Shown: positions 18,558 through 27,529, numbered from the stretch's first letter. The stretch is 64,000 nucleotides of DNA from Algoriphagus sp. A40 (GCF_002002735.1 NZ_MUNY01000039.1:62001-126000), one strand, 5' to 3'. Numbers and translations are program-made. Notes: generated by a model from the sequence alone, not told the origin.

Positions 18558-18889
18558 CCGAACATATTTCCCAGGTCCATTCCGGGAATATTTGGAATCA
18601 TTCCTTCGGTGGCTGTCTTCATTTCTGCTTTGATTTTCACCTCAATGGCTTCCATCGCTTTATTGGTTGCCGCGACGATCAAATCACTCAGCATTTCCTT
18701 GTCTTTTGGTGTTATCAGCGACTCGTCCATTCCGATTTTCAGAACTTTCCGATCTCCGTTCACAAGGACCTTCACCATACCGGCACCCGCTTCTCCCTCC
18801 GCAGTCAAGTGCACCAACCGGGACTGAACTTCCTTAATCTTTGCCTGGGCTTCTTTCACCTTGCCCATCATACCCATTATATCAAACAT
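18554..18889 (-). CDS. YbaB/EbfC-family nucleoid-associated protein
   Basis: The 111-residue protein (MFDIMGMMGKVKEAQAKIKEVQSRL) matches the YbaB/EbfC family in length and order: an N-terminal helix, a central VLVNGDRKVLKIGMDESL beta sheet, and a C-terminal helix with a short Met/Gly-rich tail (MIPNIPGMDLGNMFG). YbaB dimers bind DNA and affect nucleoid structure. In many bacteria the gene sits near recR or dnaX; here it is coupled to a glycosyltransferase instead. Confidence 0.9.
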   Translation of the reverse strand: MFDIMGMMGKVKEAQAKIKEVQSRLVHLTAEGEAGAGMVKVLVNGDRKVLKIGMDESLITPKDKEMLSDLIVAATNKAMEAIEVKIKAEMKTATEGMIPNIPGMDLGNMFG

Positions 18890-19080
18890 ACCTTTGGAAA
18901 TTTATTTTCAACAAAATTAAAACTCTATAAGCTCGGCTTTTTTTCACTTTTATTCTTCAGTAACCGGACTATTGAAAATCTCCAGTCCACAATACTATTC
19001 TAGAATAACTCAGGTTAACTATTTGAGCAACTTTTATTTAACTTATGTAGTACTTATTACTGACCAAACCTAGCTTCCAA

Positions 19081-19362
19081 ATGAAAACCATCGAAACTAT
19101 CCAAAAAGAAAACATTCCCCAGCTTTCTTTTTCTAAAAAGGAAGTGATTTCTGATCCCGAAGAACGAAATAAAAGGATGACGGATCTATATCGGTCACAA
19201 ACTTTAGGAAACCTGCTACAGACAAAAGTCAAAATCACATTTGAAACAGCAGACGAACAAACCTACTTGGTGGATACGACAGTTTGGGCTGTTGGCAACA
19301 GTTTCGTTTCCCTGAAAGGTGGAGTCTATCTACCCATTCATGCCATCCTCCATGTAGATTAA
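19081..19362 (+). CDS. Small conserved-looking protein of unknown function
   Basis: This 93-residue acidic-then-basic protein has no signal peptide or membrane segment. Its C-terminal third (VDTTVWAVGNSFVSLKGGVYLPIHAILHVD) looks like a small beta barrel. It resembles uncharacterised Bacteroidota proteins, but I cannot name a domain. It has its own upstream AT-rich region, and its stop overlaps that of hisS by 4 bases in a convergent arrangement. The product is probably real given the clean start and globular composition. Confidence 0.6.
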   Translation: MKTIETIQKENIPQLSFSKKEVISDPEERNKRMTDLYRSQTLGNLLQTKVKITFETADEQTYLVDTTVWAVGNSFVSLKGGVYLPIHAILHVD

Positions 19363-20720
19363 AGTATTTTGCCGATCGCTTCTTTGATGCTCAACTTTAC
19401 CTGCTCTCCCGAAACCATATCCTTGACAGAGATCTTTCCGGTGCTGATTTCCTCTTCTCCACAAATCCCCACGTAGGGGATTTCTTTTTTATTGGCGAAT
19501 TCAAACTGCTTTTGAATTTTCACCTGGTTTGGATAAATCTCCGTTTTGATTCCGGCGTTACGAAACAGATTCAATAAACTCAGGGCATATTCAAATCCCT
19601 TTTGATCAAAATAGGTCAACAGCAATCGGGTACCGGAATGCGTTTCGGCAGGAAATGCCTTCAATTCATCCAAAACATCATACAGCCTGTCCACTCCAAA
19701 GGAAAATCCAACCCCCGAAACTCCCGGCAAACCAAATACTCCCGTCAGGTTATCATATCTCCCGCCACCACTTACGGATCCAATCGATACACCGTGAACT
19801 TTCACTTCGAAAATCGCACCAGTGTAGTACGATAGACCACGTGCAAGCATGATATCAAAGTCAATATTGTCCAGATTTTCTCCCATCTTAGAAAGAATAC
19901 CAAAAACCTGCTCCAGCTCCTCCACACCTTTCAGTCCGGTTTGTGAATCTTTCAAAAACTCTTTTAAAAATTCGATTTTTTCGGCAAAATCACTTCCCAG
20001 CGACACCAAGGGAGCCAATTTATCCAAGGAAGATTCCTCAAAACCACGCTGAAGAAGTTCTTCTTTCACTTTTTCCCAGCCGATCTTATCCAGTTTATCG
20101 ATGGCGACACAGAGTGGGCCTTCCTTTCCGGCCTCACCGATTGCTTCAGCAATTCCGGTCAGGATTTTACGGTTGTTGAGTTTGATGCTGTAGTCTTTCA
20201 ACCCGAGTTTGGTGAAAACTCTGCGGATCATTAGGACGATTTCTGCTTCGCAAACGAGGCTGTCTGTGCCGACCACATCAGCATCGCATTGGTAGAATTC
20301 CCGATAGCGGCCCTTTTGAGGGCGATCTGCCCTCCAAACCGGCTGAATCTGATAGCGTTTAAATGGAAAAGTCAATTCATTTCGATTCATCACCACATAT
20401 CGGGCAAAGGGAACTGTCAGGTCATAGCGAAGTCCTTTTTCGGACACTTTATTCAAAATCGCACCAGACCCTTTTTCAAGATCTGCTGCGCTTACATCTT
20501 TACTAAAATCACCGCTGTTAAGAATCTTAAACAACAACTGATCTCCCTCATCCCCGTACTTTCCTGTCAGCGTACTGAGGTTTTCCATGGCTGGAGTTTC
20601 GATCTGCTGATAGCCAAAAAGTTGGAATGTTTCTTTGATCGTATCCAAGATGTAAGTCCTTCGGGCCATCTGCACAGGTCCAAAATCTCGGGTGCCTTTA
20701 GGCAAACTCGGCTTTTGCAT
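19359..20720 (-). CDS. hisS: Histidyl-tRNA synthetase
   Basis: Class II aminoacyl-tRNA synthetase, 453 residues from the ATG at 20720 (MQKPSLPKGTRDFGP). Motif 1, motif 2 (around YREFYQCDADVVG), the HisA signature LARGLSYYTGAIFEV and motif 3 (GVGFSFGVDRL) are all present. A C-terminal anticodon-binding domain (LLLTYFDQKGFEYALSL onward) follows. It charges tRNA-His. An upstream ATG at 20747 would add nine residues absent from the family and would place the -7 promoter box inside the coding sequence. Confidence 0.96.
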   Translation of the reverse strand: MQKPSLPKGTRDFGPVQMARRTYILDTIKETFQLFGYQQIETPAMENLSTLTGKYGDEGDQLLFKILNSGDFSKDVSAADLEKGSGAILNKVSEKGLRYDLTVPFARYVVMNRNELTFPFKRYQIQPVWRADRPQKGRYREFYQCDADVVGTDSLVCEAEIVLMIRRVFTKLGLKDYSIKLNNRKILTGIAEAIGEAGKEGPLCVAIDKLDKIGWEKVKEELLQRGFEESSLDKLAPLVSLGSDFAEKIEFLKEFLKDSQTGLKGVEELEQVFGILSKMGENLDNIDFDIMLARGLSYYTGAIFEVKVHGVSIGSVSGGGRYDNLTGVFGLPGVSGVGFSFGVDRLYDVLDELKAFPAETHSGTRLLLTYFDQKGFEYALSLLNLFRNAGIKTEIYPNQVKIQKQFEFANKKEIPYVGICGEEEISTGKISVKDMVSGEQVKLSIKEAIGKIL

Positions 20721-20744
20721 GGGTGATTTTTGGTGAATGAAGGC

Positions 20745-20752
20745 CAAATTTA
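20745..20752 (-). promoter_or_regulatory. -7 promoter box of hisS
   Basis: On the minus strand the bases read TAAATTTG, a perfect match to the Bacteroidota TAnnTTTG element, 25 bases upstream of the chosen hisS start. A convincing -33 TTG at the usual 19-21 base distance was not found. Confidence 0.5.
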
Positions 20753-20812
20753 TTTAAAAATCGGCAAAAGCATGCCCAAAATTCGGTTTAACTCCTGAAT
20801 AAAATCAGAAGA

Positions 20813-20847
20813 TTTGTAGGCAGAAAAGATTTGTTTCCTTACTTTTG
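20813..20847 (+). promoter_or_regulatory. Promoter of the 47-residue basic protein gene
   Basis: TACTTTTG at 20840-20847 is a perfect TAnnTTTG box, with TTTG at 20813-20816 as a possible -33 element (23-base spacer, slightly long). The start codon at 20887 is 40 bases further. Confidence 0.5.
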
Positions 20848-20886
20848 CGCTTCGTTTCGAATTCAAAAATTTAAACATATACGGCC

Positions 20887-21030
20887 ATGGCAGTTACTAC
20901 ACTGAAGAGAAAACTTAAAAGAAAAAGACAAGGTCAGAAAGCTCGCGTGATCAAAATCAAGCAATTGAGCGCTAAGCCGGTGATCAAAAACGTAGATGTA
21001 GAAGCGCTTAAGGCTTCTTTCGCTAAGTAA
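20887..21030 (+). CDS. 47-residue highly basic small protein
   Basis: The frame MAVTTLKRKLKRKRQGQKAR to ALKASFAK encodes 47 residues, about a third of them Lys or Arg, with an acidic-hydrophobic tail (NVDVEALKASF). It has its own promoter and a strong terminator, which argues for a real, well-expressed gene. The composition suggests binding to RNA, ribosomes or DNA. I do not recognise a named family. Confidence 0.75.
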   Translation: MAVTTLKRKLKRKRQGQKARVIKIKQLSAKPVIKNVDVEALKASFAK

Positions 21031-21051
21031 TCACCAGTCTTTAAAGATATT

Positions 21052-21077
21052 AAGGCGGCCAATCGGTCGCCTTTTTT
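21052..21077 (+). terminator. Terminator of the small basic protein gene
   Basis: AAGGCGGCC and GGTCGCCTT form a stem with a short AATC-type loop, followed by TTTTTTA. It sits 22 bases after the stop at 21030 and abuts the end of the convergent phosphodiesterase gene. Confidence 0.85.
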
Positions 21078-21579
21078 ATTGCCCTCTTTTTCCCAATTCC
21101 ACCACCCGGAGGTTCTGGATTTTTCCCCGATCTAGTTCAAAAAGCAACATCGTCCGCATAATATGGAAGCCTTGCTGACCAATTGCCCCGGGGTTCATAA
21201 ACAGGCAATTCAGCCCCTTATCAAACTCCACTTTGCAGATGTGCGAATGGCCGCAAATGAAAAGTTGCGCGCCAAATGACTTGATCTTTTCCTTCACACC
21301 TTTGGCATATCTGGAAGGTTTTCCGCCGATATGAGTCATCAAAACTCTCACACCTTCCAGCTCAAATTCCTGCCATTCCGGATATTCTTGTTGGACTTCC
21401 TGATCGTCAATATTTCCAAAAACGGCCCGAATCGGCTTTCCCTGGGGAAGCGCTTCCATCACTTCCAAGCTTCCGATATCCCCGGCATGCCAGATTTCAT
21501 CCACTTCCTGCAAATAGCTGAGCGTTGTGTGATCAATGTAACTGTGGGAGTCTGAAATCAATCCGATCTTTTGGGGCAT
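21076..21579 (-). CDS. YfcE/MJ0936-type metallophosphodiesterase
   Basis: The 167-residue cytoplasmic enzyme carries the calcineurin-like metal motifs of the small YfcE family: GLISDSHSYID, HAGDIGS, VFGNIDDQ, THIGGKPSRY and CGHSHICKVE. It would hydrolyse phosphodiesters; the natural substrate is unknown. The start at 21579 (MPQKIGLISDSHS) places the first metal motif at the N-terminus as in the family. The frame from 21612 adds 11 basic residues with no support. Confidence 0.85.
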   Translation of the reverse strand: MPQKIGLISDSHSYIDHTTLSYLQEVDEIWHAGDIGSLEVMEALPQGKPIRAVFGNIDDQEVQQEYPEWQEFELEGVRVLMTHIGGKPSRYAKGVKEKIKSFGAQLFICGHSHICKVEFDKGLNCLFMNPGAIGQQGFHIMRTMLLFELDRGKIQNLRVVELGKRGQ

Positions 21580-21648
21580 TTTGAAACGAAAGGGGTTTAA
21601 TTTTCGGTTCAATATGGCAGACCTTATTCATTTATTCAACCCAAAGTC

Positions 21649-22044
21649 ATGAATACTAAACTTGTATATCTATTTGTGTTCCTTTTGTTCGGAGCATCCT
21701 CTTTTGCCCAAACTGCTGAAAAGGATTCCATTAAGGTCATTTCTATAGAAAAATTTGAGAAAATGGCTGACAAGAAAACAAATATGGTGGTCGATGTCCG
21801 AACCCCGGAGGAAGTTGCAGAAGGCCATTTGGCTGGATCGCTAAACATCAATTTTCTTGGAGAAAATTTCGCCCAGGAAATTGAAACACTTGACAAGAAG
21901 AAAACTTATTTGCTATACTGCCGAACAGGCAACAAAAGCAGAAAGGCCGCAGATCTGATGGAGAAAGCGGGTTTCAAACATGTGTACATGCTGGAAGGCG
22001 GCATAACCGCCTGGAATGAAGCAGGAAAACCGGTAGAAAAATGA
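21649..22044 (+). CDS. Exported rhodanese-like domain protein
   Basis: The 131-residue protein has a signal peptide (MNTKLVYLFVFLLFGASSFA) and a single rhodanese domain with DVRTPEEVAEGHLAGSLNI and the active-site loop C91-R-T-G-N-K-S. It probably carries out sulfur transfer or persulfide chemistry in the periplasm. Its stop overlaps the start of the aldehyde dehydrogenase gene (ATGA, 22041-22044), so the two are translationally coupled. Confidence 0.88.
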   Translation: MNTKLVYLFVFLLFGASSFAQTAEKDSIKVISIEKFEKMADKKTNMVVDVRTPEEVAEGHLAGSLNINFLGENFAQEIETLDKKKTYLLYCRTGNKSRKAADLMEKAGFKHVYMLEGGITAWNEAGKPVEK

Positions 22045-23411
22045 ATAAAATCCAATCGATCAACCCTTGGACCGGAGAAGTGACCAAAGAATTTGAACCA
22101 CTATCACTCCGTGAAATAGAAATCAAAACAGAAGCAGCTGCGAAATCTTTCGAGTCCTGGAAAAATACACCGATCTCAGAAAGAGCGGGATTGATGAAAA
22201 AAGCAGGTGAAATTCTCCGGAAAAACAAAGAAGCCTACGCCCGTCTCATCACTTTGGAAATGGGAAAAATAATCCGAGAATCCAGGGCGGAAATTGAAAA
22301 GTGCGCCTGGGCCTGCGAGTATTATGCTGAAAATGCCGCCGAATTTCTTTCCAGCGAAAAAATCAGCCTTCCCGATGGCAAAAAAGCCAAAATCCTTCAC
22401 CAGCCTTTGGGCGCGATCCTGGCAGTAATGCCCTGGAATTTTCCCTTTTGGCAAGTTTTCCGGTTTGCGGCTCCTACGCTGATGGCAGGGAATGTCGGCA
22501 TCCTAAAACACGCCTCAAATGTCCCTCAATGTGCCCTGGCCATCGAATCGGTCTTTCGGGAAGCAGGATTTCCGGAGGGAGTTTTCCAAAGCTTTTTGAT
22601 CGATTCCAAGGCTACTTTGGCACTTTTGGAAAGAGATGAAATCAAAGCAGTCTCTCTGACAGGAAGTGAAAAAGCCGGAGCGGCAGTTGCTTCAGCAGCC
22701 GGGAAAAACATCAAAAAATCGCTTCTGGAGCTCGGAGGAAGCGATCCATTCATTGTTTTAGCTGATGCTGATATTGAAAAAGCAGCAGAAACAGCCGTCA
22801 AAGGCCGAATGGTCAACTTTGGGCAAAGCTGCATCGCGGCGAAGCGATTTATCATTGAGGAATCGGTTTTTGAGCCCTTTTTGGAAATTTTCAAAGAAAA
22901 AATGGGTCTGCTCAAGGGCGGTGATCCAATGGACGAAACCGTCGATTTCGCCTGCATGGCTAGACCTGATCTTGCCGCCGAGCTATACGAACAGGTCAAA
23001 AAGTCCGTGGATTTAGGCGCGAAAGTCTTGCTTGGTGGCCTGAAGCCCAAGGAAGGAAGTTCAGAATTTTCACCGACCATCCTTACCGATATCCCGGAAA
23101 ATCCTCCGGCTTTTTCGGAGGAATTATTTGGCCCGGTGGCAATCCTTTTCAAAGTGAAAAATACCGCTGAAGCAATCAAAATCGCCAATTCCACAGAATT
23201 TGGACTAGGAGCTTCCCTTTGGACAAAGGATGCGGAAAAGGCAGAAATCCTTGCCGTCGAAATCGAAAGCGGTGCCGTTTTTATAAACTCTATGGTCGCT
23301 TCTCAACCTGCACTTCCGTTTGGAGGAATCAAAAAGTCGGGATTTGGGAGGGAACTGGGCAGGCAGGGCATTCTGGAATTCGTCAATACCAAAACCGTCT
23401 ATCTGGGCTAA
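22041..23411 (+). CDS. NAD(P)-dependent aldehyde dehydrogenase, succinate-semialdehyde type
   Basis: The 456-residue ALDH has PWNFPFW near residue 132, the general base Glu230 in LELGGSDPF, and the nucleophile Cys264 in FGQSCIAAKRF. The length and the GQSCIAAKRF signature match the shorter YneI/Sad-like succinate semialdehyde dehydrogenases that make succinate from GABA-shunt semialdehyde. The specific substrate is inferred from subfamily resemblance. It lies downstream of, and overlaps, the rhodanese gene, an unusual partnership. Confidence 0.85.
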   Translation: MNKIQSINPWTGEVTKEFEPLSLREIEIKTEAAAKSFESWKNTPISERAGLMKKAGEILRKNKEAYARLITLEMGKIIRESRAEIEKCAWACEYYAENAAEFLSSEKISLPDGKKAKILHQPLGAILAVMPWNFPFWQVFRFAAPTLMAGNVGILKHASNVPQCALAIESVFREAGFPEGVFQSFLIDSKATLALLERDEIKAVSLTGSEKAGAAVASAAGKNIKKSLLELGGSDPFIVLADADIEKAAETAVKGRMVNFGQSCIAAKRFIIEESVFEPFLEIFKEKMGLLKGGDPMDETVDFACMARPDLAAELYEQVKKSVDLGAKVLLGGLKPKEGSSEFSPTILTDIPENPPAFSEELFGPVAILFKVKNTAEAIKIANSTEFGLGASLWTKDAEKAEILAVEIESGAVFINSMVASQPALPFGGIKKSGFGRELGRQGILEFVNTKTVYLG

Positions 23412-23440
23412 AAACCTTCCCGGATAAAGAACAGGGCGTC

Positions 23441-23472
23441 TTTTGCTTTTGCCCGATTCCTTTCTATTTTTA
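23441..23472 (+). promoter_or_regulatory. Probable promoter of pdhB
   Basis: TTTTG at 23441-23445 and TATTTTTA at 23465-23472 are separated by 19 bases, close to the Bacteroidota -33/-7 consensus with one mismatch at the last base. The expected start point near 23479 leaves a leader of about 19 bases. Confidence 0.45.
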
Positions 23473-23497
23473 CGAGCCAAAATTTTGTCTTAGACCA

Positions 23498-24478
23498 ATG
23501 AGAGAAATACAATTTCGGGAAGCTTTGAGAGAAGCGATGTCCGAGGAAATGAGACGTGATAAAAACGTTTTTTTGATGGGTGAAGAAGTTGCTGAGTACA
23601 ACGGCGCTTACAAAGTATCCCAGGGAATGTTGGACGAATTCGGTCCAGAGCGGATTATCGATACTCCTATCGCCGAGTTGGGCTTTGCCGGCTTGGGTGT
23701 GGGTGCTGCGATGAGCGGACTGAAACCGATTATCGAATTCATGACATTCAATTTCTCTCTGGTTGCAATAGACCAGATCATCAACTCTGCTGCGAAAATG
23801 TATGCGATGTCCGGCGGAGCTTATTCCGTGCCGATTGTATTTCGCGGTCCGACTGGAAACGCCGGTCAACTTGGTGCTACTCACTCTTCCAACTTCGAGA
23901 ATTGGTTTGCCAATACTCCGGGTTTGAAAGTGATCGTGCCATCTAATCCATACGATGCCAAAGGCCTGATGAAAGCCGCTATCCGTGACCCGGATCCTGT
24001 GATTTTCATGGAATCCGAAGTGATGTATTCCGACAAAGGCGAAGTCCCTGAAGGCGAATACCTGCTTCCGATTGGTGTTGCTGACATCAAGCGCAAAGGA
24101 AAAGATGTGACTTTGATTTCCTTCGGCAAAATGATGAAAGTGGCTTTGGAAGCTGCTGAAATCATGGCCAAAGAAGGAGTCGAGTGCGAGGTGATTGACC
24201 TGAGAACGGTCCGCCCGATCGACTATGCGACCTGCCTGGAATCTGTAAAGAAAACCAATCGAGTTGTCATCGTGGAAGAAGCCAATCCGATTGCCGGAAT
24301 TTCCTCAGAACTGACCTACCACTTCCAGCGATATGCCTTCGATTACCTCGATGCACCGGTGATTCGTGTCAATTCCATGGATATTCCTTTGAGCTACGGC
24401 CCAAGCTACATCGAGGCTACACTTCCCAATGTGAAGCGAACCATCGATGCAATCAAAAAAGTAACGTATAAAGCTTAA
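23498..24478 (+). CDS. pdhB: Pyruvate dehydrogenase E1 component, beta subunit
   Basis: The 326-residue protein (MREIQFREALREAMSEEMRRD) is the beta chain of a 2-oxoacid dehydrogenase E1. It has the transketolase pyrimidine-binding domain (GEEVAEYNGAYKVSQGML, DTPIAELGFAGLGVGAAM, EFMTFNFSLVAIDQIINSAAK) and a C-terminal transketolase domain. With the alpha chain it decarboxylates pyruvate using thiamine diphosphate. The alpha subunit gene is not adjacent, as is common in Bacteroidota. A longer frame from 23219 overlaps the dehydrogenase gene and is rejected in favour of the ATG after the promoter. Confidence 0.93.
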   Translation: MREIQFREALREAMSEEMRRDKNVFLMGEEVAEYNGAYKVSQGMLDEFGPERIIDTPIAELGFAGLGVGAAMSGLKPIIEFMTFNFSLVAIDQIINSAAKMYAMSGGAYSVPIVFRGPTGNAGQLGATHSSNFENWFANTPGLKVIVPSNPYDAKGLMKAAIRDPDPVIFMESEVMYSDKGEVPEGEYLLPIGVADIKRKGKDVTLISFGKMMKVALEAAEIMAKEGVECEVIDLRTVRPIDYATCLESVKKTNRVVIVEEANPIAGISSELTYHFQRYAFDYLDAPVIRVNSMDIPLSYGPSYIEATLPNVKRTIDAIKKVTYKA

Positions 24479-24501
24479 ATTCACCCTACCGAAACAAAAA
24501 A

Positions 24502-24531
24502 GCCCGACTCAATTATGAGCCGGGTTTTTTT
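24502..24531 (+). terminator. Terminator of pdhB
   Basis: CCCGACTC and GAGCCGGG pair with one mismatch and are followed by seven T. It is the first of four hairpins in the 260-base gap. Confidence 0.85.
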
Positions 24532-24559
24532 ATTGTCCATTATCTATCTTATGGAGGTT

Positions 24560-24589
24560 AGACTAAAAATGCCTTCCAAGGTTTAGTCT
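24560..24589. repeat. AGACTAAA/TTTAGTCT hairpin
   Basis: An 8-bp perfect stem (24560-24567 with 24582-24589) has a 14-base loop and only a short T tail. It is a weak terminator or a transcript-end structure. Confidence 0.4.
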
Positions 24590-24604
24590 TTTGTAACAAA
24601 AAAG

Positions 24605-24631
24605 CCCGGCCCCACTGTGGCCGGGTTTTTT
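24605..24631. terminator. Second strong bidirectional terminator
   Basis: CCCGGCC (24605-24611) pairs with GGCCGGG (24619-24625). There are six T after it and a run of A before it, so it can work on both strands. Confidence 0.8.
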
Positions 24632-24700
24632 GTTACCCAATCTATCTATTTTAAAGTTTTGGAATCCTTTGATTTCCCCGGAATTAAAATCCCCGAAGAA

Positions 24701-24731
24701 AAAACCCTGAAATCTTAAATCAGGGTTTTTT
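24701..24731. terminator. Terminator of the minus-strand receptor gene
   Basis: AACCCTGA and TCAGGGTT form a stem flanked by A and T runs on both sides. It lies 6 bases beyond the stop of the minus-strand TonB-dependent receptor. Confidence 0.8.
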
Positions 24732-24736
24732 ATGTT

Positions 24737-27271
24737 TTATCTGTTTCGGACTGGTGCTGCACCGCCACCAGCGTTTTGATTTTCACCTTGGCCACCGTCT
24801 CCTCCATCTTTCAAGTCATCGTTGTTGATGGATTTTTTACGTCTGGCACGCTGATCCATGCTCATTTTGCCTATTCTGTAGCTGAAGTTCACCTTCAGGT
24901 TCATGTTTCGCATCGCATTGGTGCTATTCTGCATGATTGTAGGAGTAATGATTTCGTTGTTGATCTTGAATTCCTTCATCAGGAAGTTTTCAGCACCGAA
25001 ACCAATGGAGCCCTTTTTCTCAGCAAACTGCTTGTTGAAGTTCAAGCCGTACATCGCAAAACCTCCTGAGCTACCCTGTAGCTGAACCTGGCGTCCTCTG
25101 GCAAAAGAGAATACCTGGATCTGCCAGTCTTTTGGAAGTGTGTAGTTACCGAACAATCTACCGCTGATCACAAATCCGTCGTTCTTCGCAGCAAACTGTG
25201 GATCTGACAAGCCATTGTCAAGCATCGCATAGTAAAGGTCTGTACCGCCGTTCAGCGACAGCTTGTTGCTGATGTTGATGTTGAAGAAGATGTTGGTACC
25301 AACCGCACGTTCCTGACCGATGTTGTCGTAGGTAGTGGAGATCACGCCATCGTTTCTAACTGTTCTCAAAGGCTGGATAGAACCGGTAGTGTTTCTGAAG
25401 AAACCAGTGAAATTCAATGTAGTACTTTTGATAAAGGTGCTGTAGCCCAATTCGTAGTTGTCAGTCATCTCAGGATCCAGTTCTGGATTACCCTGGGAGA
25501 TCTGCTGAGGGTTGGAGATATCGATGTTTGGGTTCAGGAATCTCAGCGAAGGACGCTGAATTCTTCTGTTGTAAGCAGCCTTGATCAAGTTGCCGTTTTT
25601 CAGTTTTCTACTGGCATTCAAGCTTGGCACAAGAGTTCCATACGAAGGAATCTCAGCTTCAAATTCAGTTTTGAAATCCGCCTTGATCGTGGTGTATTCA
25701 TATCTCAATCCTGCTTTCAGTGTATAATTAGTCAGGAAAGGAGTCGTATAGGACGCATATCCTGCAGTCACATTTTGGTCATAGCTAAACTCGTTGTTCA
25801 GAGAAGGATCTTCCAATTCTACAAACTCCCCATCTTCACCCTCAGCCAAGAAGTAGGAGAAATCGGAATAGGCCTTTCTCAGGATATTCTTCGCTCCATA
25901 TTCCAGGATTTTGTTGCCTTTTTCATCCAAAGGAGTCACATAATCCAACTGAACGGTAAATTCTTCATTCTTGCTTGGGTTGACGTTTCTAGTTCTGGAA
26001 AAGACTTCGTCCAAATCCTCATTGTCAAACAGGGTATTGGTGAAGGAATTATCACGGTCATTGTTACTGTAAAGAGTCAGGAAGCTTAACTCTCTGCCTT
26101 TTTTCTCAAAAGTCCGGGTATAGTTCAAGCTGACGTCGACGGAGTTAGAATTGTCAATCGTGTTGGTTCCACGGTTTTGAGTTCCTCTTAGCACATCACC
26201 CAAATAGTTTTGAGTGAGGAAGTCGGTCTGCCAGTTTTCGGAGTTTCTCAGACCAAAGTTCACAGCACCGGTAAGGAAGTTATACTCATTGATATCGTAG
26301 TCCACACCGAAGTTGTATCGACCGAAGACATCCCGGCGTTCTGTATCAGCTGATTGCATTGAAGTAGACACTGTGCCGTCAGCATTGTTGGTCACCTGCT
26401 TGTTTTCAAAGCTTCCCAGGATGTTGTATCCAGCTCTGCCAAATCCGCCCAACGAGAATCCGAACTTACCTTTTCTGGCACTGCCCTGAAGTCCAAGATT
26501 TGAGCCTCTCAGTCCAAAACCGGTGTTGACATTCAAGGTGGCACCCTGAAGCGTGTTTTTCTTAGTTATAATGTTGATGACCCCTGAGGTACCTTCTGCG
26601 TCAAATCGGGCAGATGGGGAAGTTATTACTTCTACGGCCTTAATCTCATCTGCAGGAATCTGCTTAAGCGCATCCGATATAGAGGAAGCTGCGATAGCTG
26701 AAGGTCTGTTGTTGATCAATACCAGGATATTGGAGCTACCTCTCATGGAGACGTTGCCATCAAGATCCACGGAGAGCATCGGCACTCTTCTCAATACGTC
26801 CGTACCGTCACCACCTGCAGTGGTCTTGTCGTTTTCTGCCTTATAGATTGTGCGGTCTACGCGCTCCTCAATAAGTTCACGTTGGCCTTGTACAGTTACT
26901 TCTTCCAAAGCCACCCCTTCGTCGGTCATCCCGATTTCCCCTAGGTTGATGTCAGTGGAAAGGGAATTAATATTGACGGTTCTCTTGATCGTCTCGTATC
27001 CCAAAAAGGTAAGATGAAGTTCATATTCTCCCAGATCATATCCGGTGATATAAAAAACACCATCACCGTCGGCCACGGCACCGGAAGTGCTCACGTCCGT
27101 ACCTACTTTATATAGTGCGGCAGTGGCATATCCTACGGCCTCCCCTGTCTTAAGATCCTTGGCGGTTCCGATGATTCGGCCTGCCGTTGTTCCAGCCTGT
27201 GGTTGCTGGGCTAATGTCATGCTCGTTCCGATAAAGAAAAAAGCAAATGCTAGATTGAGTAAATTTTTCAT
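24737..27271 (-). CDS. TonB-dependent receptor-like outer-membrane beta-barrel protein
   Basis: The 844-residue protein from the ATG at 27271 (MKNLLNLAFAFFFIG) has a signal peptide ending TLAQ, a carboxypeptidase-regulatory-like domain (GRIIGTAKDLKTGEAVGYA), a plug domain (TDVLRRVPMLSVDLDGNVSM, IPADEIKAVEVITSPSARFD, SGVINIITKK) and an outer-membrane barrel. The tail is rich in Gly, Asn and Asp (DDLKDGGDGGQGENQNAGGG). It belongs to the group of receptors with an OMP_b-brl-type barrel rather than to SusC. It is divergent from the LytS/LytTR pair, which makes that pair its likely regulator. Confidence 0.9.
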   Translation of the reverse strand: MKNLLNLAFAFFFIGTSMTLAQQPQAGTTAGRIIGTAKDLKTGEAVGYATAALYKVGTDVSTSGAVADGDGVFYITGYDLGEYELHLTFLGYETIKRTVNINSLSTDINLGEIGMTDEGVALEEVTVQGQRELIEERVDRTIYKAENDKTTAGGDGTDVLRRVPMLSVDLDGNVSMRGSSNILVLINNRPSAIAASSISDALKQIPADEIKAVEVITSPSARFDAEGTSGVINIITKKNTLQGATLNVNTGFGLRGSNLGLQGSARKGKFGFSLGGFGRAGYNILGSFENKQVTNNADGTVSTSMQSADTERRDVFGRYNFGVDYDINEYNFLTGAVNFGLRNSENWQTDFLTQNYLGDVLRGTQNRGTNTIDNSNSVDVSLNYTRTFEKKGRELSFLTLYSNNDRDNSFTNTLFDNEDLDEVFSRTRNVNPSKNEEFTVQLDYVTPLDEKGNKILEYGAKNILRKAYSDFSYFLAEGEDGEFVELEDPSLNNEFSYDQNVTAGYASYTTPFLTNYTLKAGLRYEYTTIKADFKTEFEAEIPSYGTLVPSLNASRKLKNGNLIKAAYNRRIQRPSLRFLNPNIDISNPQQISQGNPELDPEMTDNYELGYSTFIKSTTLNFTGFFRNTTGSIQPLRTVRNDGVISTTYDNIGQERAVGTNIFFNINISNKLSLNGGTDLYYAMLDNGLSDPQFAAKNDGFVISGRLFGNYTLPKDWQIQVFSFARGRQVQLQGSSGGFAMYGLNFNKQFAEKKGSIGFGAENFLMKEFKINNEIITPTIMQNSTNAMRNMNLKVNFSYRIGKMSMDQRARRKKSINNDDLKDGGDGGQGENQNAGGGAAPVRNR

Positions 27272-27469
27272 GGTTTTGTTTTCAAAAGAGGGCTTCTGCC
27301 ATTTGATACCCCAAAGTTGGATGCAAAGTTTCGCCCTAAAAAATGTAATAGACCAGCAGGTGCATCCTGTCGACAAATACCCCCAAATCCAAGACAAAGC
27401 CCATAGACTGGTCAATTCCCGGCTTCATCCTCCCAAAAGTGGTTTCCATAGGCCAAAACACCGAATTGG

Positions 27470-27477
27470 TAGATTTG
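27470..27477 (+). promoter_or_regulatory. -7 promoter box of the lytS-like gene
   Basis: TAGATTTG is a perfect TAnnTTTG match 53 bases upstream of the kinase start. No clear -33 TTG is seen at the best distance. Confidence 0.4.
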
Positions 27478-27529
27478 ATTTGAGGGTTAACAGTAATTTC
27501 TTTTAGTTTGGAGACTGAATATCAACCTC

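Noticed and set aside
22526..23194. 222-residue minus-strand ORF
   Set aside because: Antisense to the aldehyde dehydrogenase active-site region; serine-rich composition typical of a mirror frame.
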